Shown here one piece after another: positions 16,395 through 25,929 of a stretch of 64,000 nucleotides of DNA. Numbering within the stretch: the stretch's first letter is position 1; each line of letters begins with the position of its first letter. The notes under the pieces are model-generated. The model saw nothing but the letters and a program-made list of their open reading frames with translations, made no database searches and was not told the origin of the DNA. The stretch spans positions 1 through 64,000 of the forward strand of contig CAKRES010000002.1 of NCBI GenBank assembly GCA_934317845.1, given 5' to 3'. This stretch comes from an uncultured Lachnospiraceae bacterium (GTDB taxonomy: Bacteria; Bacillota; Clostridia; Lachnospirales; Lachnospiraceae). Position numbers and translations under genes: made by a program.

Positions 16395-17528
16395 ATGATG
16401 AAGAATGTGAAGCGTTTTACGGCGTTTTTGTTAAGCCTGGTACTGGTGCTTTTAATGGTGGCCGGCTGTGGTCAGAGCAAGCAGTCCAAGAAGGTGGTAT
16501 TTAAAGCGGGAGGACAGGAAGTAACTTTGGATGAAGTATGGTTTTACTGTCAGTCTGTGCAGGAATATTATGAATCTTATTATTCCAGCATGTTTTCCTC
16601 TCCGGAGGTATGGACATCGGAATATCCGGTAGACAATTCAGAAGGAACGACCGAGCAGTCTACTCTTGAGAATATTGCAAAGCGTTCTGCGATCAAACAG
16701 ATCCGACAGACCAAGGTTGCGGTATCTCATGCAAAAGACTATGATGTGGCACTGACCACCAAAGAGCAGGAACAGGTGATCAGCCAGGCAAAATCCTTCA
16801 TGAGCCAGGTGACAAAGGATGAGAAGGTCAAGATGGGATTGACGCAGGATCTGGCAGAAAAGGTATTCCGCGAGTCTGCGATCGTCAATAAAATGAAGAC
16901 GGCATTGGCGAAAAAGAAAGGAATTGAAATCTCAGACGAGGAAGCACAGACTTCCAAGATTTATTATATTCAGTTCCCGACGATGATGACAAATTCTGAG
17001 GGAAAGGTTGCAGTATCGACCGATGAGCAGCAGAAGCAGGCATATGACGATGCACAGGATGCGTTGGAGCGTGTGCAGGCGGGCAATGATATTGCGACCG
17101 TAGCAGCTGCTTACGGACTGACCGGAAGCTCCGGAGAATTAAACATTGATGCAGACACGAATCTTCCGGATGAAATTTCCGATTCTATCAAAGAATTAAA
17201 GGACGGAGAAGTATTTGACAAGGTTATTTCTGCCAATGATGGTTACTACATCGTGAAAATGCTAGAGGTTGTGGATGAAGATGCGACAGCGGATAAAAAA
17301 CAGCAGTTATTATCCGAGAAGGAACAGGAGCTTCTGGACAAGAAATTTGAAAAATGGACCAAAGATGACGATTTCGACTATGATAAAGATGTCAATTGGA
17401 AATATATGAAAGAGATCAACTTTATTGCCAATTCTTCTGTGAAAGCAAGCACCACAACAGCTTCTTCTACGGAAGCGGCAGGTGCTACAACAGAAGCAAC
17501 AACGGAGACGGCAACGACAGAAAAGTAA
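16395..17528 (+). CDS. PrsA-like peptidyl-prolyl isomerase lipoprotein
   Basis: A 377-residue protein with an N-terminal signal and lipobox LLMVAGC (Cys25), so it is membrane-anchored on the outside. Residues 30-180 form the SurA/PrsA-like chaperone N-domain. About 185-290 is a parvulin (PpiC) domain, from TSKIYYIQF to ANDGYYIVKMLEV. The C-terminal 30 residues are Thr/Ala/Glu-rich low complexity (TTTASSTEAAGATTEATTE), probably wall-spanning. It assists folding of secreted proteins. The next reading frame begins 46 bases on. Confidence 0.9.
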   Translation: MMKNVKRFTAFLLSLVLVLLMVAGCGQSKQSKKVVFKAGGQEVTLDEVWFYCQSVQEYYESYYSSMFSSPEVWTSEYPVDNSEGTTEQSTLENIAKRSAIKQIRQTKVAVSHAKDYDVALTTKEQEQVISQAKSFMSQVTKDEKVKMGLTQDLAEKVFRESAIVNKMKTALAKKKGIEISDEEAQTSKIYYIQFPTMMTNSEGKVAVSTDEQQKQAYDDAQDALERVQAGNDIATVAAAYGLTGSSGELNIDADTNLPDEISDSIKELKDGEVFDKVISANDGYYIVKMLEVVDEDATADKKQQLLSEKEQELLDKKFEKWTKDDDFDYDKDVNWKYMKEINFIANSSVKASTTTASSTEAAGATTEATTETATTEK

Positions 17529-17574
17529 CCGGCCAAAGGCTTACAAAGCGGGGAATGAGCAAGAGGTACAAGGT

Positions 17575-19656
17575 ATGGCAAAATATGAGATTACAGGCAG
17601 ATTAAATGCAAGATTTGTTCGCACATCCATCGATTCTTGTGTGATCCGAACGATTGGATGGAGCATAAGTGAATATAGTGATCCAAAACTGTGTCTTATC
17701 GATCTTCAGGGAGAAATGTGTATTCTGCTGCCGTTTGAGGCGGAAAATGATCAGATCCGGATCGGACAGATGGATGCCTCTGTTTTTTCGTCAGCATCGA
17801 AAGAACGTTACATGGTGTGCCTTTCCTATGAACAGGAGGGAGTTGTGTATTACAACCGCCTGGTCAGCCGCTATGTGATGAAACAGTTAAAGGAAGAAAA
17901 AGCAGGTGTGCACCGCAGCGAAACATATCGTTTTGGGTCTGTGCTGGCGACATTTGAAAAAGAGGGAAAGGCTTATGTGGCACAGATCTATGTGTCGATC
18001 AAAGGTCGTTTCTCGGTATGGATCAAACCGAAGAAGCTTGCTTACAAAAATATGGTGGAGCCAACAGTGAAGGATATTGCTATATCCGGCAGTGTTGTAA
18101 CGGCAAAGGTATCTCTGAAAAAGGGAAGTTTGTTTCCAGAGAAGCTTGTATTGCAGTTCCGGACAAAAAAAGAAGACCGCAAATGTGTCTATGAGATGGA
18201 AACTACGGTAGAGGAAACGAAAAATACTTACCAGATCACGGGAACGCTGGATGTAGGAGAACTTTCCTTTACTCCGATATATTGGGATTTTATGCTTCTG
18301 GCAATGGATGGCTCCGGGGATGGAATACACTACCAGCTTCAGCCAAAAAATCATAAACAGAGCTTTAAGGATAAATTCTTACGTCTGCGTCAGGAGATTG
18401 CCTATCGTACGAAGAACGGGTATATTCTGTTCCCGTTTGTCACGAAAAAGGATGCGCTTGCCTTTAAATACCGTGAGGTGAATGAAGGGGATTCCTTCTG
18501 GTTTCGTCTGCGGGAGCGTATGGCACGCAAAATCTATGAGAAGCATAAAGATTACTGGGATGCGAAAAATATCTGCCTGGTATATGAAAAATACTGTATG
18601 GCGGCACAGGATAATGGCTTTTATTTCTTTGATTATTGCATGAAACACCAGAACAAAACAAAGGGCAATATAGAGTTTTATTACATGATCGATAAGAAAT
18701 CGCCGGATTATAAAAAGGTGCGCAAGTATCGTGACCGAATCGTACCGTTTCTGAGCCTGCGGCACATGATTTATATCCAGGCGGCGAAACTGCTGATCAG
18801 CACTGATTCCAAAGCACACGCTTATGCATGGAGGCAGAAGGGAAGCATCCTTTACGATACGGTTCAGAGTAAAAAGAACGTATTTTTACAGCACGGTGTG
18901 ATCGGATTTAAAAATATCACATCAATGTATGGAAAAAAGACGGGATCTTCCTGCAATTTATTTATTGCTTCTTCTGAACGGGAGAAAGAGATCATTCATA
19001 ACGAGCTTGGTTATGCCAACAAAAACATCAAGGTGACCGGACTTGCCAGATGGGACGTGTTAAAGCATGTGGATGCTCCGCAAAAGGAGATCGTGGTCAT
19101 GCCGACGTGGCGAAGCTGGCTTGACAGTGTGACCGATGAGGAATTTTGTCAGAGCTCTTATTATAAGCACTATGAAGGACTGTTGAGTGATGGAGACCTG
19201 CAGCGGTTTATGGAAGAAGAAGATCTTACGATCACCTTTTACCTGCACCCGATCATGGGAGAATTCATCAAGAATTTCAGTGTGTGCAATCCACGTATCC
19301 GTCTGATCTCCTTTGGAGAGCAGCCGCTCAATGAGATCATTATGCGGGCAAAGCTTATGATCACGGATTATTCGAGTGCGGCATGGGACATGTTTTACCT
19401 CAAAAAGCCGGTCATTTTCTACCAGTTTGACGTAGAGGATTATGAAGCGGTGCATGGAAGCTATCTGGATTTCGAGAAGGATCTGTTTGGCAGACGTGCC
19501 TTTTCCATCGAGGAGCTGGTATACCGTATCAAGCAGGTAGCAAAGGATGGATACCAGTTGGAGGAAGAGTACCTTGCCAAATGGGATGACGCATTTGCTT
19601 ACGTCGATCACAACAACAGCGAGCGCATATTAAAGGCGATCAACAAGTTAATATAA
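17575..19656 (+). CDS. TagF-like CDP-glycerol/polyol phosphotransferase
   Basis: A 693-residue protein with an N-terminal beta-rich domain (1-300) and a C-terminal TagF-type glycerophosphotransferase domain. The latter shows FLQHGVIGFKNI, SSEREKEI, TGLARWD, VVMPTWRSWLDS, FYLHPIMGEF and MITDYSSAAWDMFY near 597. Such enzymes transfer alditol-phosphate units from a CDP-alditol to a teichoic-acid-like acceptor at the inner membrane face. The start at 17575 is taken because the upstream in-frame codons overlap the lipoprotein end and because of AAGAGG at 17561-17566. It opens the glycopolymer locus. Confidence 0.87.
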   Translation: MAKYEITGRLNARFVRTSIDSCVIRTIGWSISEYSDPKLCLIDLQGEMCILLPFEAENDQIRIGQMDASVFSSASKERYMVCLSYEQEGVVYYNRLVSRYVMKQLKEEKAGVHRSETYRFGSVLATFEKEGKAYVAQIYVSIKGRFSVWIKPKKLAYKNMVEPTVKDIAISGSVVTAKVSLKKGSLFPEKLVLQFRTKKEDRKCVYEMETTVEETKNTYQITGTLDVGELSFTPIYWDFMLLAMDGSGDGIHYQLQPKNHKQSFKDKFLRLRQEIAYRTKNGYILFPFVTKKDALAFKYREVNEGDSFWFRLRERMARKIYEKHKDYWDAKNICLVYEKYCMAAQDNGFYFFDYCMKHQNKTKGNIEFYYMIDKKSPDYKKVRKYRDRIVPFLSLRHMIYIQAAKLLISTDSKAHAYAWRQKGSILYDTVQSKKNVFLQHGVIGFKNITSMYGKKTGSSCNLFIASSEREKEIIHNELGYANKNIKVTGLARWDVLKHVDAPQKEIVVMPTWRSWLDSVTDEEFCQSSYYKHYEGLLSDGDLQRFMEEEDLTITFYLHPIMGEFIKNFSVCNPRIRLISFGEQPLNEIIMRAKLMITDYSSAAWDMFYLKKPVIFYQFDVEDYEAVHGSYLDFEKDLFGRRAFSIEELVYRIKQVAKDGYQLEEEYLAKWDDAFAYVDHNNSERILKAINKLI

Positions 19657-19755
19657 ACGCACTTTCTGCCGATATATGAGGTAGACAAAAAAGAATGTCT
19701 GATGCAGGATGCAAAAGGGGCCAAACGTCCCAAGGACGCAGGGAGGCGACGATAA

Positions 19756-21063
19756 ATGAAAAGTAAGATAATCAATGGATGTAAATACTGGGGACAGTTG
19801 TTCCTGCTTCCCGTCTATTGGTTATCTTTTTTGTTTCCGAGAGATCAGAAGCTGTGGCTGTTTGGTTCGACCTTTGGACGGCGTTTCGCGGATAATCCGA
19901 GATACCTCTATCTGTATGTGAGCCAGCATAGTGACCGTGCTTCGGATCGTGTGAAACAGCAGATGGCGAAATGGCAGGCAGCAGGACATGCTTACGCAGA
20001 AGATGAAAACTGCAAGGATATCCGTGCGGTCTGGATCACCCACAAAAAGGAGATTGCAGCATTTTTGACGGAGGAAGGATATGAGGCTTATTATTACCAC
20101 TCCTTAAAAGGCATATATCTGGCACTACGGGCAGGGATATACATATATGATAATTATTCCAAGGATATCAATTTCTGGCAGAGCGGCGGAGCGGTGAAAT
20201 TCAATTTGTGGCATGGCTCGGGAAACAAGAAAACAAATTATGATAATAAATTTGATTTTGTACGACATCCTAGAAATAACTGGGAGCGATTTCGATATTT
20301 TCTTAGAAGATTGTCTGATGAAAAGCCGTATCATTACACATTGGCTACCGGTCCGATGATGGCTGATATTTTTACATCAGCTTTCCGGACAGATCTCTCT
20401 CATATTGTACAGGCAGGATATCCGAGAAATGATGCATTGTTTTCAGATTGTGAAATCAGTAATGTGTTGACAAAGGAAGAGGAAAAGGTGGTTTCCAATA
20501 TGAAGTGGCAAAAACAGGCGGGGTATCATCTGCTTGTTTACATGCCTACTTTTAGAGACTCAGAGGAGTTATTTTTTGATGTAATGAATCTTGCACAATT
20601 TGATGCCTATCTAAAAAAACAGGGGTATGTTTTTTATACGAAACTCCATCCCAAATCAAAGATGTGTAAGAAATTTGAACAAATTAAAGCGGAACGTATC
20701 ATCAATATTTCTGCAGAGGTGGATCCATATACGTTTCTATCTCTGTGTGATAATTTAGTGACAGATTATTCTTCAATCTATTCAGATTATCTGATGTTGA
20801 ATCGTCCGTCTGTCTTGTTCCCGTTTGATTTTTCGGAATACACAAAAGATACGAGGGAATGTTATTTTACATATGAAGAATACATGCCAGAGATTCGTGC
20901 TGTAACGATGCAGGAACTTATGGATGATATTGTGCAGGTAAATGAGGAAGATCATTGTGAAGAGGGACGCCTAGCACTTAGAGATCGCATTTTCAAGACA
21001 AGCGATAGTACTGCTTGCAGAACTATTGTGGAAGTCGTTCGGACAAAGCTTTTAAAAGGATAA
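19756..21063 (+). CDS. TagB/TagF-like CDP-alditol phosphotransferase
   Basis: A 435-residue protein lacking the extra N-domain of its upstream neighbour. Motifs: KLWLFGSTFGRRFADNPRYLY, NLWHGSGNKK (acceptor/His region), ATGPMMADIF, QAGYPRNDALF, MPTFRDS, LHPKSKM and VTDYSSIYSDYLMLNRP. It transfers polyol phosphate from a CDP-activated donor; the following cytidylyltransferase gene may supply it. Base composition changes inside the gene: the first roughly 450 bases resemble the GC-richer upstream genes, and the rest is AT-rich like the variable core, suggesting a recombination join. The GGGAGGCG ribosome binding site supports the start. Confidence 0.87.
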   Translation: MKSKIINGCKYWGQLFLLPVYWLSFLFPRDQKLWLFGSTFGRRFADNPRYLYLYVSQHSDRASDRVKQQMAKWQAAGHAYAEDENCKDIRAVWITHKKEIAAFLTEEGYEAYYYHSLKGIYLALRAGIYIYDNYSKDINFWQSGGAVKFNLWHGSGNKKTNYDNKFDFVRHPRNNWERFRYFLRRLSDEKPYHYTLATGPMMADIFTSAFRTDLSHIVQAGYPRNDALFSDCEISNVLTKEEEKVVSNMKWQKQAGYHLLVYMPTFRDSEELFFDVMNLAQFDAYLKKQGYVFYTKLHPKSKMCKKFEQIKAERIINISAEVDPYTFLSLCDNLVTDYSSIYSDYLMLNRPSVLFPFDFSEYTKDTRECYFTYEEYMPEIRAVTMQELMDDIVQVNEEDHCEEGRLALRDRIFKTSDSTACRTIVEVVRTKLLKG

Positions 21064-21074
21064 GGAGGTTTTCT

Positions 21075-21785
21075 ATGAATGTTGGATTATTGATTGCCGG
21101 AGGAAGCGGACAGCGTATGAATCAGGATATTCCCAAACAGTTTTTAAATGTGAATGATAAACCGGTTATTGTATATACTTTGGAAGCATTCCAGAAACAT
21201 CCTAATATTGAAAAAATCTGTGTAGTATGCATTGAAGGATGGGAAGAAGTTCTTCGTGCTTATGCAAAACAATTTGGAATTACAAAACTTTCATGGGTTG
21301 TGAAAGGTGGAAGTACAGGGCAGGAATCGATAAAAAATGGAATCTGGGCAATGAAGGATGAATTGGATGGGGAAGACCTGATCTTGGTGCATGATGCGAT
21401 TCGGCCAATGATTTCGCAGGAAATTATTTCTGAATCGATTAGTAAATGTAAACTATATGGATCAGCAGTGACGGTAATTCCCTGTGCAGAAGCGATGATC
21501 CTGACGAAGGATCGCGAGTTATCCGATGGTATGATTGATCGAGATCAGCTCGTCCGGACGCAAACACCGCAGACATTTCCACTAAAGAAATTAGTGTGGG
21601 CACATGAAGAAGCGAAAAAACGTGGAATCACAAATTCCGTGGCAACGGTTACATTGATGATAGAACTTGGAGAACAGATTCATTTTTCTGCTGGATCCGA
21701 AAAAAACATAAAACTTACTACGACGGATGATATAGAAATATTTAAAGCGTTATTGTTGTCGAAAAAGGATGAATGGTTGAAATGA
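21075..21785 (+). CDS. TarI/IspD-like cytidylyltransferase
   Basis: A 236-residue protein with the IspD/TarI fold. Motifs are LLIAGGSGQRMNQDIPKQF (CTP site), VHDAIRPMIS and RTQTPQTFPL. In teichoic-acid clusters this family makes CDP-ribitol from ribitol-5-P; elsewhere it makes CDP-methylerythritol. The neighbours (two TagF-like enzymes before, an SDR and an AraD-like enzyme after) argue for a polymer role. The start at 21075 follows AAGGAGG. It overlaps the next gene by 4-13 bases. The exact pentitol or pentulose substrate is not decided by sequence. Confidence 0.83.
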   Translation: MNVGLLIAGGSGQRMNQDIPKQFLNVNDKPVIVYTLEAFQKHPNIEKICVVCIEGWEEVLRAYAKQFGITKLSWVVKGGSTGQESIKNGIWAMKDELDGEDLILVHDAIRPMISQEIISESISKCKLYGSAVTVIPCAEAMILTKDRELSDGMIDRDQLVRTQTPQTFPLKKLVWAHEEAKKRGITNSVATVTLMIELGEQIHFSAGSEKNIKLTTTDDIEIFKALLLSKKDEWLK

Positions 21786-22831
21786 TTGGAGAAAAAGGGC
21801 GTAGATATTATGAAGAAGATCTTGCTCATATTGTGCGATGTGGAGTGGATTATGAACCACTGTATCATCAATGTGTATTAGTGACGGGTGCATCCGGATT
21901 GATTGGAAGTGTGATCGTAGATACATTGCTTTGGTTGAATGATCATAAAAATGCGAACATAAAGGTCGTTGCCTGGAGCAGAAACGAGCGTATCTTATCT
22001 CAAAAATGGGGAGAGAGGAACGATGTGACGATTGTGGCGCAAGATATCTGTGAGGAAATAAAGGATTGTGCATGGCGTGCTGATTACATTATACATGGTG
22101 CCAGTAAAGGAGATCCGAGTTCATTTGCAGCAGATCCGGTAGGGGTGATGAACAGTAATTATATCGGGACACTTCAGATGCTTTCACTTGCGAAAAAGTG
22201 CAAAAGCAAAAAACTTGTTTTTATATCAACCGGGGAAACGTATGGAATTGTAGAAAATGTGAGCGAGAATGGAATTGTGGAGACAGAGAGTGGATATCTT
22301 GATCGATTGAATCCAAGAAATTGTTATGCAGTATCAAAGCGTGCAGCAGAAGGATTGCTTATAAGTTATTTCAAAGAGTATGGTGTTCCGGTTGGAATTG
22401 CCCGGCTTTGCCACACATACGGAGGAAATGTTTTGCCGGATGAAAGCAGAGTAATCTTTCAATTTATGAAAAATGCATTGGCAGGACAAGACATTGTAAT
22501 GAAGAGCAGTGGATGCGCGAGACGATCCTATTGCTATGTAGCAGATGCTGTTTGTGGAATCTTTATCATACTGTTAAAGGGACAGGCGGGAGAAGCTTAT
22601 AACGTGGCCAATCCGCAATCCGTTGTGACAATCCGTAATCTGGCAGAATTGATTGCTGAAAAAAATGGGAAAAGCGTATTCGTACAATGCGAAGAGCAAG
22701 AATGCAATACAATGGATTCTGGAATACGTCAGGCATATTTTGATATTTCAAAGCTGAAAAAACTGGGATTTTGTCCTCGGTATGGTATTGAAGAAGGAAT
22801 TATGCGAAGCATGGAGATGATGACATGTTAG
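21773..22831 (+). CDS. NAD-dependent epimerase/dehydratase (extended SDR)
   Basis: A 352-residue protein with VLVTGASGLIGS (NAD-binding) near residue 36, the catalytic TGETYG segment and YAVSK (Tyr-x3-Lys), plus the ending common to nucleotide-sugar epimerases. It lies between a cytidylyltransferase and an AraD-like enzyme, overlapping both. It could therefore act on a CDP-activated sugar, but a UDP- or dTDP-sugar substrate is equally possible. ATG 21773 and ATG 21782 are both possible starts; the latter overlaps the previous stop as ATGA. Confidence 0.82.
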   Translation: MVEMIGEKGRRYYEEDLAHIVRCGVDYEPLYHQCVLVTGASGLIGSVIVDTLLWLNDHKNANIKVVAWSRNERILSQKWGERNDVTIVAQDICEEIKDCAWRADYIIHGASKGDPSSFAADPVGVMNSNYIGTLQMLSLAKKCKSKKLVFISTGETYGIVENVSENGIVETESGYLDRLNPRNCYAVSKRAAEGLLISYFKEYGVPVGIARLCHTYGGNVLPDESRVIFQFMKNALAGQDIVMKSSGCARRSYCYVADAVCGIFIILLKGQAGEAYNVANPQSVVTIRNLAELIAEKNGKSVFVQCEEQECNTMDSGIRQAYFDISKLKKLGFCPRYGIEEGIMRSMEMMTC

Positions 22832-23529
22832 AACAGTTGAAAGAAATGGTATATCGGTCGAATCAGGAACTTGTACGCAAGGGTGTTGTGTTGTACACCT
22901 GGGGAAATGCAAGTGGCATTGATCGAGAATCGGGATACATGGTAATCAAGCCGTCAGGCGTTGCGTATGAAACGATGAAGGCATCCGATATGGTAGTAGT
23001 AGATACTATGACCGGACAGATCATAGAAGGAGATTATCGTCCCTCTTCTGACACAAAAACTCATATAGAACTTTACCGGGCGTTTCCTCAGATTGGTGGA
23101 GTTGTGCATACGCATTCTGTTTATGCAGTTGCTTATGCGCAGGCAGGTGTGGATCTGGAAGCTCTTGGTACAACCCATGCAGATTATTTTTATGGAGCGG
23201 TTCCTTGTACTAGGCAGTTGACACAAGAGGAAGTACAAACAGATTATGAAACCAATACTGGGAAAGTGATCGTAGAGACATTTGCGAAACGAGGGCTGGA
23301 TTATAAGAGCATTCCTGCTGCACTTGTTCGTTCCCATGGTCCGTTTGCCTGGGGAAATACAGTCGAGGATGCGGTATACCATGCTGTTGTGCTGGAAACG
23401 ATATGCCAAATGAACCTGATGAGCCAGTCATTAAATTCACATTGCCAGATGCCGAAATATATATTGGAAAAACATTATGAGAGGAAACATGGAGTGAATG
23501 CCTATTATGGGCAGAAGGAACGCATATGA
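22825..23529 (+). CDS. L-ribulose-5-phosphate 4-epimerase-like class II aldolase (AraD/SgbE/UlaF family)
   Basis: A 234-residue protein of typical AraD length. It contains NASGIDRESGYMVIKPSGV, SSDTKTHIELYRAFPQIGGVVHTHS (metal His pair), ALGTTHADYF and RSHGPFAWG (third metal His). The family interconverts L-ribulose-5-P and D-xylulose-5-P using a divalent metal. There are no arabinose or ascorbate catabolic genes around it, so it probably supplies or modifies a pentulose phosphate for the neighbouring cytidylyltransferase. It overlaps the SDR by seven bases and the next gene by four. Confidence 0.88.
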   Translation: MLEQLKEMVYRSNQELVRKGVVLYTWGNASGIDRESGYMVIKPSGVAYETMKASDMVVVDTMTGQIIEGDYRPSSDTKTHIELYRAFPQIGGVVHTHSVYAVAYAQAGVDLEALGTTHADYFYGAVPCTRQLTQEEVQTDYETNTGKVIVETFAKRGLDYKSIPAALVRSHGPFAWGNTVEDAVYHAVVLETICQMNLMSQSLNSHCQMPKYILEKHYERKHGVNAYYGQKERI

Positions 23530-24902
23530 ATAATAAAACGAATCCAATGTGTAGTATTGTGATGCTGTCATACAATCAATTGAATTATACGAAAGCATGT
23601 ATAGAAAGTATCCGATGTTACACAAAGGATGTTTCTTATGAAATAATTGTTGTAGACAATCATTCGAGTGATCCGGAGTGTGTTTCCTATTTAGAAAAAC
23701 AAAAGGATGTTCATCTGATTGCTGAAAAAGAAAATCTAGGTTTTGCCGGAGGTTGTAATGAAGGAATCAAAGCAGCGAAAGGCAAATACATTATGTTGCT
23801 CAACAATGATACAATTGTAACAAAGCGTTGGCTTTCAAACATGATCGCGTTGTTAGAGGAACGACCGGAAATTGCAATGACGGGACCACTTACCAATGCA
23901 ACAGTTGGAAAACAGATGATTACAGTTCCTTATGGAGATGATCTTGCCCAAATGCAACAATACGCAGAACAGATTGCGACATCAGATGCATCCCCGTGGC
24001 GCACGCTTCGCCTTGTATTTTTTTGCGTACTGATCCGGAGAGAATTATTTGATGAAATTGGTCTTCTTAGTGAGGATTTTAAAATAGGAAATTATGAGGA
24101 TGATGACTTTAATCTTCGTGTACTGATGAAACAAAGACAAATGTATATCTGCCGCACTTCATTTATTCATCATTTTATGAATGTCACATTTAAAAGTCCG
24201 GATGTGAAAAGAGAGCAGATTATGATGCGTAATAAAATGGTGTTAGAACGCAAATGGGATCATATGGATTGGAATCATCATGCTGTTTACAATCGATATA
24301 TGCTAGAGCAATTGCGAAGAGATGATGTAAAAAATGTACTTCATATTGGTTGTGGACTGGGAAGCCTTAGTATCGAATTAAAGGAGCAGAATGCAGAGAT
24401 TAAAGTAATCGGTGTGGAAGCACATCCGATACGAAGAACCATCGCAAAACAATTTGTAGATGAGATATATGCAATGGATGAACAGATGCAGTTCCTAAGC
24501 GAATTGAAAAAACAGGCATATGATGCAGCTGTAATAGAATGTAGTCTTGAAATACTAGGAACGTCGCTGCTTACCAAAATAAGGCCGTATTTAAAACAGG
24601 GCGCAAAAGTATATCTTCGGGTTTTTAATTTCAGACACGTGACAACGCTGGAACGAGTGATATATGGTAAGGTGGCAGGTGATCTCCTATGTGCAACGTC
24701 TAAAAATTTTCGTTATTTTTATGATGAAACATTAAGGGATCAATTAGAGGTATTAGGATATCAGGTAATGGAAGAGAAAGAAATAAAAAAGACACTTTCT
24801 TCTAGGCAGGTTCAATTAATGGAAAAGGTTGGAAATGAGAGTGGATATGAGAAGTATGGGACGGTATATAACCGGATATATCAGCTGAAAGTGAAGGAGT
24901 AA
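23526..24902 (+). CDS. GT2 glycosyltransferase fused to a methyltransferase-like domain
   Basis: A 458-residue protein. Residues 8-225 are a GT-A/GT2 domain (SIVMLSYNQ, IIVVDNHSSD, ENLGFAGGCNEGI, LLNNDT as DxD equivalent). Residues about 260-450 form a Rossmann methyltransferase-like domain with NVLHIGCGLGSLSIEL (motif I, glycine-rich) and IKVIGVEAHP. The fusion suggests sugar transfer coupled to O-methylation or end-capping, but the second domain may be non-catalytic. Coupled by ATGA to the AraD-like gene. Confidence 0.82.
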   Translation: MNNKTNPMCSIVMLSYNQLNYTKACIESIRCYTKDVSYEIIVVDNHSSDPECVSYLEKQKDVHLIAEKENLGFAGGCNEGIKAAKGKYIMLLNNDTIVTKRWLSNMIALLEERPEIAMTGPLTNATVGKQMITVPYGDDLAQMQQYAEQIATSDASPWRTLRLVFFCVLIRRELFDEIGLLSEDFKIGNYEDDDFNLRVLMKQRQMYICRTSFIHHFMNVTFKSPDVKREQIMMRNKMVLERKWDHMDWNHHAVYNRYMLEQLRRDDVKNVLHIGCGLGSLSIELKEQNAEIKVIGVEAHPIRRTIAKQFVDEIYAMDEQMQFLSELKKQAYDAAVIECSLEILGTSLLTKIRPYLKQGAKVYLRVFNFRHVTTLERVIYGKVAGDLLCATSKNFRYFYDETLRDQLEVLGYQVMEEKEIKKTLSSRQVQLMEKVGNESGYEKYGTVYNRIYQLKVKE

Positions 24903-24903
24903 A

Positions 24904-25929
24904 ATGCAATATAGAGAAAAATTAGTGTCGGTTATCATGACAGTGTACAATGCAGAGAAATATCTTTGTGAAGCGATAGATTCAATATTGCAACAGACGT
25001 ATCGATGTTTAGAATTGATTATAGTAAATGATGGTTCTACAGACAATTCCTTAGAAATCATAGCAAAATATCAGAAAAGTGATCAAAGGGTACATGTGAT
25101 TAGTCGAAAAAACAGAGGGCGGGCTCAAAGTTTAAATGAAGCAATTGAGTGTTCTCAGGGTGAATATCTGGCTATTATGGATGCGGATGATATTTCTGTT
25201 TTGACAAGAATTGAGAAACAGGTTGATTTTTTGAATTGCCATAGAGATGTTGATTTTGTCGGTACAAAGGTGAAATTACTATTTGGAGAAGAGGAACTCG
25301 ATGAATATACAATACAACAGAGAAAGATTGTAGAACGCACGGCAAACCAGGATTATGATCGAACTGATAGTTTTACTGCAATTAATGATTCTTATAAAAC
25401 ATTGCATTCATCACTGATGTTTAAGCGAAGTGTTATTAATATTTTAAAGGGATATCACGAATATATTTGTGAAGATGCAGAATTTCTGTTTCGCGCTATT
25501 GTAGCAGGAATGAGATTTGATCGTATAGATGAAGAGTTGTTTCAATATCGTATTCACGGAGATAGTCGTTCTGAGAAAAAAGATTTGTTGAAAGCGGCAT
25601 GTATTTCGTTTAAAACGGATTTTTTGTTTAAAGAAATGAACTTTGATAAACCTGATTTTAAATATTATATCTGGGGGAGTGATATATCGGGGAGATTGGC
25701 TTTAAAAAAAATTCAGGAACGTTTTCCTAAGGGACAGATGCTTGGCTATTTAGATTCATACAAAGATGGCATGAGTGAAGATGGATATCCTATTTTCAGA
25801 AAAGAAAAAATAAATGAAAATCGGTATGATTATATTTTTATAGCTACTAATGGTGGTGGAGAATATGCTAGAAAATATTTGGAAGAGAGAGGATTAAATC
25901 AGTTAGAAAATTTTTTCAAAATAGTATAA
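24904..25929 (+). CDS. GT2 glycosyltransferase with a C-terminal nucleotide-binding-like domain
   Basis: A 341-residue protein. The GT2 domain covers 1-230 (VSVIMTVYNAEKYL, IIVNDGSTDNS, IMDADDIS as DxD, EDAEFLFRA). The last approximately 95 residues (YYIWGSDISGRLALKKI to YIFIATNGGG) read like the small Rossmann-type glycine-rich domain that also begins the proteins at 26.2, 35.6 and 37.0 kb. Its start is one base after the previous stop. The sugar transferred is unknown. Confidence 0.82.
   Translation: MQYREKLVSVIMTVYNAEKYLCEAIDSILQQTYRCLELIIVNDGSTDNSLEIIAKYQKSDQRVHVISRKNRGRAQSLNEAIECSQGEYLAIMDADDISVLTRIEKQVDFLNCHRDVDFVGTKVKLLFGEEELDEYTIQQRKIVERTANQDYDRTDSFTAINDSYKTLHSSLMFKRSVINILKGYHEYICEDAEFLFRAIVAGMRFDRIDEELFQYRIHGDSRSEKKDLLKAACISFKTDFLFKEMNFDKPDFKYYIWGSDISGRLALKKIQERFPKGQMLGYLDSYKDGMSEDGYPIFRKEKINENRYDYIFIATNGGGEYARKYLEERGLNQLENFFKIV

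Noticed and set aside
17482..17574. Extended N-terminus of the first TagF-like protein
   Set aside because: These codons are the low-complexity lipoprotein tail read in another frame (Gln/Arg-rich), and a better start lies at 17575.
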